A stretch of DNA of 64,000 bases from Ectobacillus panaciterrae DSM 19096 (GCF_000430785.1 NZ_AUMR01000005.1:1-64000); one strand, 5' to 3'; positions 8,704 to 18,263 are shown, counted from the stretch's first letter. Notes: generated from the letters alone by a model not told the origin. Translations and numbers: made by a program.

Positions 8704-9282
8704 TTAAGCGTTTAAACCATAATCGTTTACAAGAGAAGATAAACCGCCTTGGTAACCGCTGCCGATTGCGTTGAATTTCCATTCGCTATTGTGACGGTAT
8801 AACTCACCTACAACCACAGCTGTTTCAATAGAGAAATCTTCTCCTAAATCGTAACGAATAAGCTCTTCTCCGTTTGCCTCGTTTAAAATACGAACATAGG
8901 AGTTGCTGACTTGTCCAAAGTTTTGGCTGCGAGTTTCCGCGTCATGAATTGTAATCGTAAATGCGATTTTTTCAATATTGGCAGGAACGTGCGGAAGATT
9001 GATTTTGATTTGCTCATCGTCACCTTCACCTACTCCCGTACGGTTGTCACCTGTATGTACAACTGAACCATTTGCGCCAGTCGCGTTGTTATAGAAAATG
9101 AAATCAGTTTCGGAAGCGCATTTGCCGGCACCGTTTAAAAGAAAGACAGAAGAATCTAAATCAAAATCATGTCCGCCGTCATATTTGTTAACATCCCATC
9201 CAAGGCCAACAATGATGTTAGTTAAACCTGGATTTGTTTTTGTTAAATCTACTTTTTGACCTTTTGATAAATTAATAGCCAT
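8704..9282 (-). CDS. terD: TerD family protein
   Basis: A 192-residue TerD protein: [16 protein letters not shown] at the start, [15 protein letters not shown], the Ca2+ loop [14 protein letters not shown], and the C-terminal [16 protein letters not shown]. The start at 9282 has GAGGG upstream. It is the first intact gene of the leftward Ter cluster, after a broken terD copy. Role as for the neighbouring TerD proteins: a cytoplasmic Ca2+-binding component of a TerC-linked stress complex. Confidence 0.93.
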   Translation of the reverse strand: MAINLSKGQKVDLTKTNPGLTNIIVGLGWDVNKYDGGHDFDLDSSVFLLNGAGKCASETDFIFYNNATGANGSVVHTGDNRTGVGEGDDEQIKINLPHVPANIEKIAFTITIHDAETRSQNFGQVSNSYVRILNEANGEELIRYDLGEDFSIETAVVVGELYRHNSEWKFNAIGSGYQGGLSSLVNDYGLNA

Positions 9283-9326
9283 GCTTAATCCCTCACTTTT
9301 TTGTTTTGGTTTTAAATCTTATATAA

Positions 9327-9594
9327 TCAGAAATAACGGTTTGCGATTTCACTAATAGAAGTATCTTTTGTTCCCTGTCCAACCGCTGAAAATTTCCACT
9401 CCCCATTGTGTCTATAAATTTCACCCGGGAATAGAGCCGTTAATCCTGGCATCACAATCTATATCACTACTACCAAAACTAAAAAAACCACCTTTTTTTA
9501 CGGCATCCCCCCCTAAACCGACCATAATAGAAGAAAGTCCTGCTCTTCCTTTGGTTAAGTCAATCTTTTGCCCCTTTTGTAAGCTTATAGCCAT
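9327..9594 (-). pseudogene. TerD remnant with internal deletion
   Basis: ATG 9594 starts a normal TerD N-terminus (MAISLQKGQKIDLTKGRAGL, then SSIMVGLGGD) but the reading ends at TGA 9421 after 57 codons. In the next frame from about 9430 to 9327 the TerD C-terminus resumes (GEIYRHNGEWKFSAVGQG ... SEIANRYF, stop). The middle 100 or so codons with the calcium loop are gone and the two ends are out of frame. It is therefore a decayed fourth TerD gene; the 57-codon product is unlikely to work. Confidence 0.8.
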
Positions 9595-9778
9595 GCTTTC
9601 ACACTCCCTCGCATCAATTTAACGTGATATACTGAAATTTTAACATGTTATAGCTTAATCCCCAATACATTTTACATTTTAATACAATTACTTTACCTTA
9701 ATATAATAATATTAATTAAAACTTTACATTTTATAAAAAATATTGACAATATATTATTTAATTTTGGTTTTTTCTCAT

Positions 9779-9956
9779 TATATACAAGTGAATAAAAAAA
9801 CGTTGATAGTGAGGAGAGATCATCCGGCGACTTGCAGAAGCGGTCAAACCTTTGTAGTGGTTCATGCAAGGGTAAACCAGAGAGAGGAAGCGAGTGCAGG
9901 CTTTGGTTCTGTATAGCAGCGGTTCATATGTCGAAATTATAAATCATTTATATATA
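9779..9956. repeat. Dispersed repeat family A, copy A2
   Basis: Same left end and core as A1, but the right inner part differs: GCGAGTGCAGGC... replaces the usual segment, recalling family B. The ends are again TATATA. It sits upstream of the Ter cluster. The AT-rich DNA at 9600-9778 holds no gene that I can see; it may contain the Ter promoter. Confidence 0.85.
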
Positions 9957-10166
9957 GAAACGATCGGGCATATGCTGCCGGGCTTCCATCAATAGACGGA
10001 CGGGAAAAACGATCAGCGCAAAGCATACTTTAAACAAATTTGCGGGTCCGATACTGTTCAAGTTTCTTTGCCGTCGTCTCCAGATGCAGCGGAACTATTT
10101 TTAGGTCAGCTGTTTGCTTTAAGCCGAAATCGCCTGAGAGCGGACCGGATTACAGATATATTCTAG
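9957..10166 (+). pseudogene. Unidentified gene remnant
   Basis: One forward frame reads GHMLPGFHQ, a stop, then about 58 codons (DGKNDQRKAYFKQICGS ... LGQLFALSRNRLRADRITD) to TAG 10164-10166. Base composition is richer in G+C than the flanks and coding-like, but there is no start or ribosome site. I do not recognise the family. It could be the tail of a gene removed by rearrangement near repeat A2. Confidence 0.3.
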
Positions 10167-10236
10167 TACTGTTAAGATGAAAATCGCTTTCGTTTTTAGA
10201 GATGATTTTCATCCTTTCTTTCACATAAAGACGTCG

Positions 10237-10383
10237 TTAAGAAAGATGATCTTTAGGAGAAATATCTTTTCTGCCGTTGTCCTTGAGGATTTCTTTTACC
10301 TCTCCTTCATCCCCTTTCGCATTGATTACTTCCACAAGTTTAATCAAATCTTCTACTTCATTTTGTTCCTCTTCACGTTTCAT
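10237..10383 (-). CDS. Small acidic hypothetical protein (48 aa)
   Basis: A 48-codon reading frame beginning MKREEEQNEVEDLIKLVEV and ending DNGRKDISPKDHLS. AAGGAGG lies 5-6 nt before the ATG, a very good ribosome site. The product is charged, without membrane segments, and probably helical in its first half. An imperfect inverted repeat (GATGAAAATC / GATTTTCATC) at 10176-10212 follows the gene and could end transcription. No family recognised. Confidence 0.55.
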   Translation of the reverse strand: MKREEEQNEVEDLIKLVEVINAKGDEGEVKEILKDNGRKDISPKDHLS

Positions 10384-10550
10384 TTTTTCCTCCTTCTGCA
10401 TTTTCTCTTAGCTTTCCCGTCATTCCTAACAGCATTCCTCTCGACTGCAACTTCATTATTTCAGAATAAGATATTGCATTCTTATAATTCACACGCTATA
10501 ATTACCCTTGACTTTATCAAAATCCAATATCAAAAAATCCTCATCAATCC

Positions 10551-10745
10551 GATGAGGTAGAGGTCGCGGCTTTTATGAGTATGACGGATGAGACACAGAG
10601 AATGTCTTTGACTCCGCCAAGAAAGGAAAAGCTGCCGAAGTTCGTGTTTATCTCTGAGAACATGGGCTGGGGCTGTATCCGAACAGGAACAGAACTGTCA
10701 CGCTTACGAATAACCAGGGAGTGTGATGCGCTATCTTACGGAAGG
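10551..10745 (+). ncRNA. Lysine riboswitch (L box)
   Basis: The segment has the order of conserved L-box blocks: GAGGTAGAGGTCGCGGC, ATGAGTA, the block CCGCCAAGAAAGG ... GCTGCCGAAG, GGCTGGGGCTGTATCC, GAACTGTCACGC and the closing GCTATCTTACGGA. L boxes bind lysine and switch off transcription of lysine synthesis or uptake genes. It lies directly upstream of an intrinsic terminator and of a LysP-type permease gene, so uptake should be shut down when lysine is plentiful. A TTGACT at 10508-10513 could be the -35 element of its promoter. Confidence 0.9.
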
Positions 10746-10767
10746 CATGATGCGGGTAGTATATAAC

Positions 10768-10797
10768 TGTCGCCAGGTCTTTGGGCGGCTTTTTTTA
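10768..10797 (+). terminator. Riboswitch-controlled intrinsic terminator
   Basis: A short stem (CGCC ... GGGCG) followed by a run of seven T ends the lysine riboswitch leader before lysP. An alternative antiterminator fold with the aptamer is expected but was not worked out. Confidence 0.7.
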
Positions 10798-10840
10798 TTC
10801 CCCACTCCTTCCAAAATTCTGAACAAGGGAGTGTTTTTTT

Positions 10841-12307
10841 ATGGAAAGCACAGCAAAAAATAACACTGCAAGTACTACGTCATCTCAACCTTCAAACGAA
10901 TTGAAGCGCGGATTGAAATCCCGTCATTTAACGATGATTTCACTCGGCGGCACAATCGGAACAGGCTTATTTTTAGCAAGCGGCAATTCCATTCATACAG
11001 CTGGGCCCGGCGGGGCTTTATTGTCTTATGTAGCAATTGGTATCATGGTTTATTTCTTAATGACAAGCCTCGCGGAAATGGCAACGTATATGCCGGTTAC
11101 AGGTTCTTTTAGCACGTATGCGACAAAATTCGTAGATCCATCTTTAGGATTTGCGCTAGGCTGGAATTATTGGTACAACTGGGCGATTACGATTGCGGCG
11201 GAATTGGCTGCCGTGACGATGATTATGAAGTTTTGGTTCCCGAATACGCCTTCCATCATTTGGAGTGCTGTGTTTTTGGTAATTATGTTTCTTTTAAACT
11301 ATTTATCTGTTAAAGGTTTTGGTGAAGCAGAATATTGGTTTTCAATGATTAAGGTCATTACTGTTATTGTATTTTTGATTGTCGGCACGCTTATGATTTT
11401 TGGTATTATGGGCGGCGAGGCGGTCGGTTTCAAAAACTTCACAATCGGCGACGGTCCGTTCCACGGCGGATTCATGACGACTCTCGGTGTATTTATGGCT
11501 GCCGGGTTCTCTTTCCAAGGTACGGAGCTTTTAGGCGTGGCTGCCGGTGAAACGGAAGATCCGCGCCGCAGCATTCCGCGTGCGATCCGCAGCGTGTTCT
11601 GGCGTATTCTGTTGTTTTATGTGTTAGCAATCTTTGTCATCAGCTTACTCATTCCTTATACGAATGAAAATCTTGCGAACAGCGATGTAACGGTAAGTCC
11701 ATTCACGTTAGTGTTCGATAAAGCAGGTATCGCTTTTGCGGCTTCTGTGATGAACGCGATTATTTTAACAGCGGTATTATCCGCAGGAAACTCCGGCATG
11801 TACGCTTCCGCTCGTATGCTTTGGGATATGGCGCGCGAGGGAAAAGCGCCGAAATTCTTGGCTAAGCTTGATAAACGCGGCGTGCCTGTGAATGCGTTGA
11901 TTGTAACTGCTGCTATTGGTGCAGTTGCATTCCTAGCTTCTTTATTCGGCGATGGCGTTGTGTATACATGGCTCCTGAATGCTTCCGGTATGTCCGGCTT
12001 TATCGCTTGGCTCGGCATTGCTATCAGCCACTATCGATTCCGTAAAGCATATATCGCCCAAGGACTCGATGTAAAGGATTTGCCGTATCAAGCGAAATGG
12101 TTCCCGTTCGGCCCTTTATTCGCCTTTGTACTTTGCTCTGTCGTGATTCTTGGACAAAACTACACGGCATTTACAGGCGGCTCTATCGACTGGAACGGTG
12201 TGCTCGTATCTTACATCGGTCTTCCGATTTTCCTTGTGGTATGGCTCGGCTATAAATTTAAGCATAAAACAAAGGTTGTTCCTTTAAATCAATGTGAATT
12301 TGAATAA
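10841..12307 (+). CDS. lysP: Lysine-specific APC permease
   Basis: A 488-residue amino acid permease of the APC superfamily with about 12 membrane helices. The first helix carries GTIGTGLFLASG, the substrate-backbone binding signature, and the second half has GFSFQGTELLGVAAGE. An N-terminal tail rich in Ser, Thr and Asn (about 25 residues) precedes KRGLKSRHLTMI. The sequence agrees with LysP, and the lysine riboswitch in front makes lysine the likely substrate. AAGGGAG lies upstream of ATG 10841. A strong terminator follows, so it is a single-gene unit. Confidence 0.9.
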   Translation: MESTAKNNTASTTSSQPSNELKRGLKSRHLTMISLGGTIGTGLFLASGNSIHTAGPGGALLSYVAIGIMVYFLMTSLAEMATYMPVTGSFSTYATKFVDPSLGFALGWNYWYNWAITIAAELAAVTMIMKFWFPNTPSIIWSAVFLVIMFLLNYLSVKGFGEAEYWFSMIKVITVIVFLIVGTLMIFGIMGGEAVGFKNFTIGDGPFHGGFMTTLGVFMAAGFSFQGTELLGVAAGETEDPRRSIPRAIRSVFWRILLFYVLAIFVISLLIPYTNENLANSDVTVSPFTLVFDKAGIAFAASVMNAIILTAVLSAGNSGMYASARMLWDMAREGKAPKFLAKLDKRGVPVNALIVTAAIGAVAFLASLFGDGVVYTWLLNASGMSGFIAWLGIAISHYRFRKAYIAQGLDVKDLPYQAKWFPFGPLFAFVLCSVVILGQNYTAFTGGSIDWNGVLVSYIGLPIFLVVWLGYKFKHKTKVVPLNQCEFE

Positions 12308-12312
12308 TACAT

Positions 12313-12345
12313 GAAAAAACCACTTCTTCTGAAGTGGTTTTTTCT
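12313..12345 (+). terminator. Terminator after lysP
   Basis: Stem GAAAAAACCACTTC / GAAGTGGTTTTTTC with a 4-nt loop and a T-run inside the descending arm. Confidence 0.92.
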
Positions 12346-12437
12346 TACTATGAAACTTGTAAAAGAAATTGCTTTTTCTTTTCATTGTATCTAAAGTAAA
12401 AAATAAGATGAATTTTCACTCGGAAAGGAGACTGTGT

Positions 12438-14492
12438 ATGTCTTACGTAAATCAACCCGACGGCATATTTCCGTCTGTCTGTTCTTTAGATTGCCCCGAT
12501 CAGTGCGGCTTGCTTGTGCATAAAAAGGACGGCAAAATCGTCAAGGTGGAAGGCGATCCGAATCATCCGGTCACACAAGGGAACATTTGCAATAAAGTCC
12601 GGCATATGGCAGAGCGTATATACGATTCAAAACGGTTGCAGTATCCGATGAAGCGCGTCGGCGCAAAAGGCGAAGGAAAGTTTGAGCGCATCACTTGGGA
12701 GGAAGCGATTGCAACAATTGCTTCGCACTGGAAAGAGCTCATTGCATCTGAAGGGCCGGAAAGCATTCTTCCTTACAGCTTCTACGGCAATATGGGGATT
12801 TTGAGCGCTGAAGGGATGGACCGCCGCTTTTTCCACCGTCTCGGCGCAAGCAGATTGAACCGGGCAATTTGCAATGCGGCCGGTTCGCAAGGCTACAAGT
12901 ATACGATGGGCGACAGCTTCGGCACGGACCCCGAAGATACAGTGCACACGAAGCTGTTCATTTTTTGGGGCGTCAATGCAGTGAGTACGAATATGCATCA
13001 AATCGCGCTTGCGCAAAAGGCCCGTAAAAATGGGGCTAAGGTGATTGTAATTGATGTTCATAAAAATCAAACCGGCCGCTTCGCGGATTGGTTTATCCCG
13101 ATTCTCCCGGGTACGGATGCGGCACTTGCGCTTGGGATGATGCATATTTTGTTTGCTGAAAATATGACGGATGCTGCATTTCTTGAACAATACACAGTAG
13201 GTCATAAGGAGCTGCAGGAGCACGTCAAGCAGTATGATCCTCATACGGTTTCTGCGATTACGGGCGTACCTGTGGAAGATTTGTACCGCTTGGCAAGAAT
13301 GTACGTTGAGACGTCCCCTTCTCTCATTCGCATCGGAAATGGACTGCAGCACCATGATAACGGCGGCATGACCGTACGGACAATTTCTTGCCTTCCTGCG
13401 CTTACGGGACAATGGCTTGTAAAAGGCGGCGGTGCAATAAAAGGAAACTCTGGCTTTTTAGCGACTAATACGACAGCGGTGCAACGGCCGGACTTACTGG
13501 AAAATAAAAAAACGCGTGTCATTAATATGAATTTGCTTGGAAACGCGTTGCTGGAGTTGGATCCGCCTGTTCGTTCTTTGTATGTGTATAACTGCAATCC
13601 CGCGATTGTGGCGCCGGAGGCAAACAAAGTGCGGCAAGGGCTCTCTCGTGAAAACTTGTTCACCGTGGTTCACGACTTATTTCTGACAGAAACGGCTCTG
13701 TACGCAGACCTTGTTCTCCCTGCAACTTCCGCCTTTGAAAACACGGATTTGTACACTTCTTACTGGCATCATTATATACAAATCCAAAATCCGATCATTG
13801 AACGCTGCGGAGAAAGCAAATCGAACATGGAGATTTTCTGTTTGCTGGCACAAGCAATGGGATTCGATAACGAAGCGTTTGTGGATACGGAAGAAGCGAT
13901 AATTCGTCAGGCTTTAGATAACCCTGATAACCCATATATAAAAGATATTACGTATGAAGCGCTTGCTGAAAAACAATATGTAAAAGCGAACCGGACTGTG
14001 ATTTTTCCAGAAACACTCTCTACCCCGAGCGGGAAAATCGAACTGTATTCCCAGTTGATGGAGGATGACGGCTATGCGCCGCTTCCTGCATATATACCGC
14101 TCCCGAAAGAGTCCGAATTGCCGTTTTTATTCGTACCGGGACCGAACCATAACTTTTTGAATTCGACTTTTTCCAATAATGAAAAACATACGCAAATGGA
14201 AAAAGAGCCGCGTCTTCACATGAACAGTGCCGATGCTTCGCAAGCAGGCATTGAAGACGGAGACGTTGTGCACATTTGGAACGAGCGCGGCGCGTGCGAA
14301 CTTAAAGTATCGGTTGGAGAAAACGTGCTGCCCGGCGTACTCGTAAGCCAAGGACTTTGGGCTGATCTGCCGGGAACGAAATATACAGTGAATGCTCTGA
14401 CGCCGGACCGGATTGCGGATATGGGCGAAGGCGCGGTGTTCTTTTCCGGGCGTGTTGATTTGAAAAAAGTTCATGAAGTTAGCTTTAGATAA
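12438..14492 (+). CDS. Molybdopterin-dependent oxidoreductase with N-terminal Fe-S cluster
   Basis: A 684-residue protein of the DMSO reductase/formate dehydrogenase superfamily. An N-terminal [4Fe-4S] motif C-x3-C-x3-C-x27-C starts at CSLDCPDQC, followed by the molybdopterin domains and a C-terminal dinucleotide-binding domain (FVPGPNHNFLNSTFSN). No twin-arginine signal is seen, so the enzyme is probably cytoplasmic. Start ATG 12438 has GGAAAGGAG just upstream; an open extension to 12369 has no site. B. subtilis YyaE is a similar single-subunit member without assigned substrate. No electron-transfer partner gene lies beside it. It stands alone between two terminators. Confidence 0.85.
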   Translation: MSYVNQPDGIFPSVCSLDCPDQCGLLVHKKDGKIVKVEGDPNHPVTQGNICNKVRHMAERIYDSKRLQYPMKRVGAKGEGKFERITWEEAIATIASHWKELIASEGPESILPYSFYGNMGILSAEGMDRRFFHRLGASRLNRAICNAAGSQGYKYTMGDSFGTDPEDTVHTKLFIFWGVNAVSTNMHQIALAQKARKNGAKVIVIDVHKNQTGRFADWFIPILPGTDAALALGMMHILFAENMTDAAFLEQYTVGHKELQEHVKQYDPHTVSAITGVPVEDLYRLARMYVETSPSLIRIGNGLQHHDNGGMTVRTISCLPALTGQWLVKGGGAIKGNSGFLATNTTAVQRPDLLENKKTRVINMNLLGNALLELDPPVRSLYVYNCNPAIVAPEANKVRQGLSRENLFTVVHDLFLTETALYADLVLPATSAFENTDLYTSYWHHYIQIQNPIIERCGESKSNMEIFCLLAQAMGFDNEAFVDTEEAIIRQALDNPDNPYIKDITYEALAEKQYVKANRTVIFPETLSTPSGKIELYSQLMEDDGYAPLPAYIPLPKESELPFLFVPGPNHNFLNSTFSNNEKHTQMEKEPRLHMNSADASQAGIEDGDVVHIWNERGACELKVSVGENVLPGVLVSQGLWADLPGTKYTVNALTPDRIADMGEGAVFFSGRVDLKKVHEVSFR

Positions 14493-14516
14493 ATGAGTTT
14501 TAGACATGTAAAACAG

Positions 14517-14557
14517 AAAGCGGGCACATATGTAATCGGATATGGGCCCGCTTTTTT
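14517..14557 (+). terminator. Terminator after the molybdopterin oxidoreductase
   Basis: Stem AAAGCGGGC ... GCCCGCTTTTTT with a long loop and a T-run. Confidence 0.85.
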
Positions 14558-14703
14558 ATGTCATAAAAATACTCATACTCATTTAAATCACCCCAAACTT
14601 TCCCCATTATTTTGAAGGATAATTCCTTGCAAAAGCTGAATAAGAACATGTAAGTTTCCTATGAGATGGAAAAAGATAATGTGAACTGAGAGGAACAATT
14701 TTC

Positions 14704-15246
14704 ATGAAACTTGACGGAAAAGAAATTTATATACGTTTTACAGAAGAAGCGGATGCAGAGGACGTATTGCGTCTTCAAAACAATAACCGGAATTTTTTTC
14801 AACTGTATTCACCTAAAAAAGAAGAATCCTTTTATACGTTGGAGACTCAATTAAAATCTATTCAAGAGGCAATTGAGAAAAGGAAGAATGATCAATTCTA
14901 TTCATTCGCTATGTTTCATAAAGCTACAAATGAATTAATTGGACTTGTTACTTTCATGGATATTTTACGAGGAGCGCTGCAAAGCTGCTTCATCGGCTAT
15001 TTTTTAGATCAGAAGCATAATGGGAAGGGCTATATGACCGAAGCAGTGAAATTGGTCGTGCAGTATGGGTTTGAGCATCTATCTCTCCATCGAATCGAAG
15101 CAGGCGTTATGCCCCATAATATCGGCTCGATCCGCGTTCTTGAAAAAGCCGGTTTTGAAAAAGAGGGTATTGCCAGAAAAAACGTAAAGATTAACGGAAA
15201 ATGGGAAGATCATCAAGTATTGGCCATCATAAATGAAAACATGTAA
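14704..15246 (+). CDS. GNAT acetyltransferase, RimJ/RimL type
   Basis: A 180-residue GNAT protein. The acetyl-CoA loop is seen as DQKHNGKGYMTEAVKLVVQYGF and the C-terminal core as LHRIEAGVMPHNIGSIRVLEKAGFEKEG, typical of RimJ/RimL-like N-acetyltransferases that modify protein N-termini or small amines. GAGAGGAA precedes the ATG. It stands alone and ends at a strong terminator. The target is unknown. Confidence 0.88.
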   Translation: MKLDGKEIYIRFTEEADAEDVLRLQNNNRNFFQLYSPKKEESFYTLETQLKSIQEAIEKRKNDQFYSFAMFHKATNELIGLVTFMDILRGALQSCFIGYFLDQKHNGKGYMTEAVKLVVQYGFEHLSLHRIEAGVMPHNIGSIRVLEKAGFEKEGIARKNVKINGKWEDHQVLAIINENM

Positions 15247-15281
15247 ATCGTACTTCGTTAGAAATCATAAATCCCACAACA

Positions 15282-15317
15282 CAAAAGAGAGGAACCTTTA
15301 TGCTCCTCTCTTTTGCA
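15282..15317 (+). terminator. Terminator after the GNAT gene
   Basis: Stem AAAAGAGAGGA ... TCCTCTCTTTT with a loop of about 9 nt. Confidence 0.88.
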
Positions 15318-15397
15318 TACACAGCTAAATATCCAAACGATAAAGAAGAACAGCCTACCATTGCTACCTTAATGTGAAACTGGTACAAAAGGGTTAA

Positions 15398-15432
15398 GAA
15401 AAAAACACTAGGGATCTCCTAGTGTTTTTTTC
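15398..15432 (-). terminator. Terminator of the esterase gene (symmetric)
   Basis: Stem AAAAAAACACTAGG / CCTAGTGTTTTTTT with loop GATCT-like; it can act on both strands and ends the leftward gene at 15435. Confidence 0.9.
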
Positions 15433-15434
15433 TT

Positions 15435-16961
15435 TTATGAACCTGGAGAAATTTCCTCTCCTGTCTTTAAATCAATGACATTTGTGTTGTTTTTCGGTGT
15501 CGGGATCGTTTTGCTTTTCGGCGCTTGTTTCTTGTTTTCTACCCAATCTACAAGCAAGTCAAAGGATTGATGAACGTATGGAAGTAATGGCTGCATTTCT
15601 TTTGTGGCATCTAGGCCGCTGTTCCATACTAAACCGTCGACATGGTTCCCTTTCTCAATTGTGTACAAACGGTGCAAGTTCTGCTTTCCCGCTTTCTTCA
15701 CCAAATCGTCATAAGCATTCGCATGAACGGATGGAAATATCAGCGCATCCCATGATCCCGTGATACTGATTAGCGGCACATTGATGTTCCCTGTATTTTG
15801 AATCTTTTTGACGTTCTGCTTCACGCTGTCTGGACGGGACATATAGTCATAGTTTTGGAAAATATAATCGTATGTGCGATCGCGCAAGCCATTTTTGAAG
15901 TTCAGATAGTTGCGCCAGTCAATTCGATTCGGTGCGGTTGGATCCACTTCATCACGATATACATTTAAAGTAACGAACCAATATGCTTGATCATGATAAG
16001 CCCACAACTTTTCACTGCCCTTCGGCAAGCCGGCCTTGTACATTTGCTCTGTCGCTTTCTGTTTTTCTTCGCCAGAACCGTAGATAGCTTTTTCAGCGTT
16101 GTTCACAACGGTCGTTAAAGAACTGATTAAATTCGGATCATTTGCTCTCCACATCACGCCTTCCCAGTCGATGCCCCCGTCAAATAAAGGCGCTTCTTTT
16201 GTTTGCTTCGGATCATCATGTTCAAGCGCATACCGGACGACATAGCCTCCGTTTGAAATGCCGACTGCATAAGTAGGGATAAGATGATACGGTTTCACAA
16301 GCTTACTGGCAGGATTTTTACCTTTTGCTGAAATGAGTTTAGAGCGATAGTGGAGAATTAAATAGTCTTGGGTTGCTCGCGTAATTTGCCGGAAACGCTC
16401 ATTCCATTCTATAATGCTGTCATCCTCTGAAACTAGCGCATTTTTCGTTTTAGCAAGCGGATCGGTCGGATCAACTTCACCTTGCGTTCCTTTATCAATG
16501 GCTGCAAATGCATACCCTTTTCCTAGCACAAAATCGCTGAACAATAAATCTGTAGATGTTTCATTTCGTGTTCCTGGAATGCCTGCAACGACCAATTTTC
16601 CGTTCCAATTGTCCGGCACCCGAATGACAAACTTCGCGTCCTCGAACATACCGTTCACTTGGACACCAGTTACCTCCCCCGGCTTGTACATGCTGTACCA
16701 GCCTGTCCCGGCTTCTTTGTTTCCCCAGTTATAAGGAGTAAGTCCTGCATTTCCAAAAAGAGCGGCAGCCTCATACTGCACAGGGTTTTTCGTTGTAAGC
16801 CAGTTTCCATTCTTTCCGTCAAATGCCGTGACCTTCACATCTTGCGCACCCGGTATAACCGAAACATAAGCAGCGGAGACGTTTGTTTCCCATACTGGCA
16901 AAGCTGTTGGAAACAGCAAAGCCGAAGCTGTCGCAAATGCAAGAAGTTTACGTTTTATCAA
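15435..16961 (-). CDS. Secreted alpha/beta hydrolase (esterase-like)
   Basis: A 508-residue exported hydrolase. From TTG 16961 (AAAGGGGAA upstream) the product begins [18 protein letters not shown], a clear signal peptide with likely cleavage after NVSA. The mature protein has a nucleophile elbow GISNGGYV at about residue 235 and an acid/His region near the end ([25 protein letters not shown]), so a Ser-Asp-His triad is plausible. The family resembles large bacterial hydroxybutyrate-oligomer/tannase-like esterases, but I cannot name the substrate. The gene is single, with a terminator after it. Confidence 0.75.
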   Translation of the reverse strand: MIKRKLLAFATASALLFPTALPVWETNVSAAYVSVIPGAQDVKVTAFDGKNGNWLTTKNPVQYEAAALFGNAGLTPYNWGNKEAGTGWYSMYKPGEVTGVQVNGMFEDAKFVIRVPDNWNGKLVVAGIPGTRNETSTDLLFSDFVLGKGYAFAAIDKGTQGEVDPTDPLAKTKNALVSEDDSIIEWNERFRQITRATQDYLILHYRSKLISAKGKNPASKLVKPYHLIPTYAVGISNGGYVVRYALEHDDPKQTKEAPLFDGGIDWEGVMWRANDPNLISSLTTVVNNAEKAIYGSGEEKQKATEQMYKAGLPKGSEKLWAYHDQAYWFVTLNVYRDEVDPTAPNRIDWRNYLNFKNGLRDRTYDYIFQNYDYMSRPDSVKQNVKKIQNTGNINVPLISITGSWDALIFPSVHANAYDDLVKKAGKQNLHRLYTIEKGNHVDGLVWNSGLDATKEMQPLLPYVHQSFDLLVDWVENKKQAPKSKTIPTPKNNTNVIDLKTGEEISPGS

Positions 16962-17216
16962 AGTAAATTCCCCTTTCCCCCTCATTTCAGTAAACGCTTT
17001 CAATAAATTGTATTGCAACCTGCTGTAACATGCCCTCCTTATCTATCATGCGCTACTCATACATAAGTTGTTAGTAAAATTATACCAAACTGATGTATAG
17101 ACAACAACTATCAATATACAAATATACCGATATTTTACAAGATTGGAAAACTGCAGAATGCTTATTTCGTCTATAATGAAGCTAAATGAATGATCCACCG
17201 GAAAAGGGGAACGTGC

Positions 17217-17600
17217 ATGAAGCTGTTTTTAGATTTTTTTGCTTACGCCGGCATTGGAGTTGTGATACTGTTTGCGGGCCTGGTTATGTTTGAAATCACG
17301 ACGAAAACGAAGGAATTTGAGCTGATCGGCAAAGGCAACCAGGCAGCTGCGATGTCCATCGGCGGCAAGCTGCTCGGATTGGCTTTCGTTCTTGGATCCG
17401 CGATTGCCAATTCTGTTTCCTTAACGGATATGCTCATTTGGGGAGCTGTTGGAATTGCTGCGCAAATCATCTTCTTCTACTTGGCAGAGCTCGTAACCCT
17501 TCGCTTCAGCATTAAAAATGCAATTGAGGCGGTCGGCATTATGGCTTTGCTTTTATCGCTTTCTGTCGGCTGGTTGCTTGCCCAATGCTTGACATACTGA
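17217..17600 (+). CDS. DUF350 family membrane protein
   Basis: A 127-residue protein with four predicted helices, beginning MKLFLDFFAYAGIGVVILFA and containing EITTKTKEFELIGKGNQAAA followed by GGKLLGLAFVLGSAI, which fits UPF0719/DUF350 (YjfL-like). AAAGGGGAA lies before ATG 17217; a start at 17190 lacks a site. Function of the family is unknown; some members sit with polyamine-like or phage-shock genes, which is not the case here. Confidence 0.85.
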   Translation: MKLFLDFFAYAGIGVVILFAGLVMFEITTKTKEFELIGKGNQAAAMSIGGKLLGLAFVLGSAIANSVSLTDMLIWGAVGIAAQIIFFYLAELVTLRFSIKNAIEAVGIMALLLSLSVGWLLAQCLTY

Positions 17601-17630
17601 AACACACGCATATCGCGTGTGTTTTTCTTT
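17601..17630 (+). terminator. Terminator after the DUF350 gene
   Basis: Stem AACACACGC / GCGTGTGTT with a 5-nt loop and T-run. Confidence 0.9.
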
Positions 17631-17703
17631 TGTTGCCGCTGTTGTATATGAATGAACAAATAAGGCGAGGATGAAAAAGAGTATACAAAAAGGAGCGAAC
17701 CCT

Positions 17704-17874
17704 ATGGATGAATACAACGAGCATCATCATAAAGAAGAATACGCCGCAGAAATTTCCCCCGGCTACCGTCAGGATATAAGGACAGAAGAAGGACAGCGCT
17801 TGTCCCCGTTTCTTGTCGGACTTAGTGTATTTGTGGTCGTTTTGCTTGTGTTGCTGATCTCTTACTTTCAATAG
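17704..17874 (+). CDS. Small single-span membrane protein (56 aa)
   Basis: The product MDEYNEHHHKEEYAAEISPG... is 56 residues long, with a hydrophilic His/Glu-rich N-terminal half and one C-terminal membrane helix (FLVGLSVFVVVLLVLLISYF). AAGGAG lies before ATG 17704. Followed at once by a terminator. No family recognised; the His-rich tail could bind metal, which is a guess. Confidence 0.72.
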   Translation: MDEYNEHHHKEEYAAEISPGYRQDIRTEEGQRLSPFLVGLSVFVVVLLVLLISYFQ

Positions 17875-17896
17875 GCATGTGACACACATGCCTATA
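17873..17896 (+). terminator. Terminator after the small membrane protein gene
   Basis: Stem AGGCATGTG / CACATGCCT with a 3-nt loop overlapping the stop codon; the T-run is weak. Confidence 0.7.
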
Positions 17897-18068
17897 CTAT
17901 AATGATTCCTAATCCATTGAATGACTTCACGCGAGCGGCTCCATCGAAGCAACTATCGTACTCATTTCCATCATTGTTTCTCGCCAATGCCTGTGCTTGC
18001 TCCCTATTACAAATTGTGTTTTATTCTTTTTTGTTTTGTTCACACTAACCAAGAAAGGAGTGAGTTCT

Positions 18069-18263
18069 ATGAAAGATAAAAACTTGCAGACAAATGCACC
18101 AAAGCAAAAATCAATCGGGGTAACATCCGCTCTAAATACGAAAAATCCTTATAAGAGCGAAACGATTTATCCCGGCGACTCCGTAGATGAACATAAAAAG
18201 CTTGAGCAGGCAAATATGTTTTTAAACGAAAGCGCTCTGAAGCAGCAAAACGAAAATCTATAA
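18069..18263 (+). CDS. Small hydrophilic hypothetical protein (64 aa)
   Basis: MKDKNLQTNAPKQKSIGVTS... , 64 residues, no membrane segment, rich in Lys, Asn and Gln. AAAGGAGTGAG lies before ATG 18069. The composition recalls small spore or cell-surface proteins of Bacillaceae but there is no recognised motif. The stop codon is followed within 3 nt by a repeat C fragment and then by a terminator at 18440. Confidence 0.65.
   Translation: MKDKNLQTNAPKQKSIGVTSALNTKNPYKSETIYPGDSVDEHKKLEQANMFLNESALKQQNENL

Noticed and set aside
10177-10560. A 127-codon forward frame rich in Phe and Leu
   Set aside because: Antisense of the small acidic gene at 10237-10383, which has a much better ribosome site.
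12627-13412. A 261-codon minus-strand frame
   Set aside because: It lies wholly within the molybdopterin oxidoreductase gene in the opposite strand, with no start signal and no recognisable domain.
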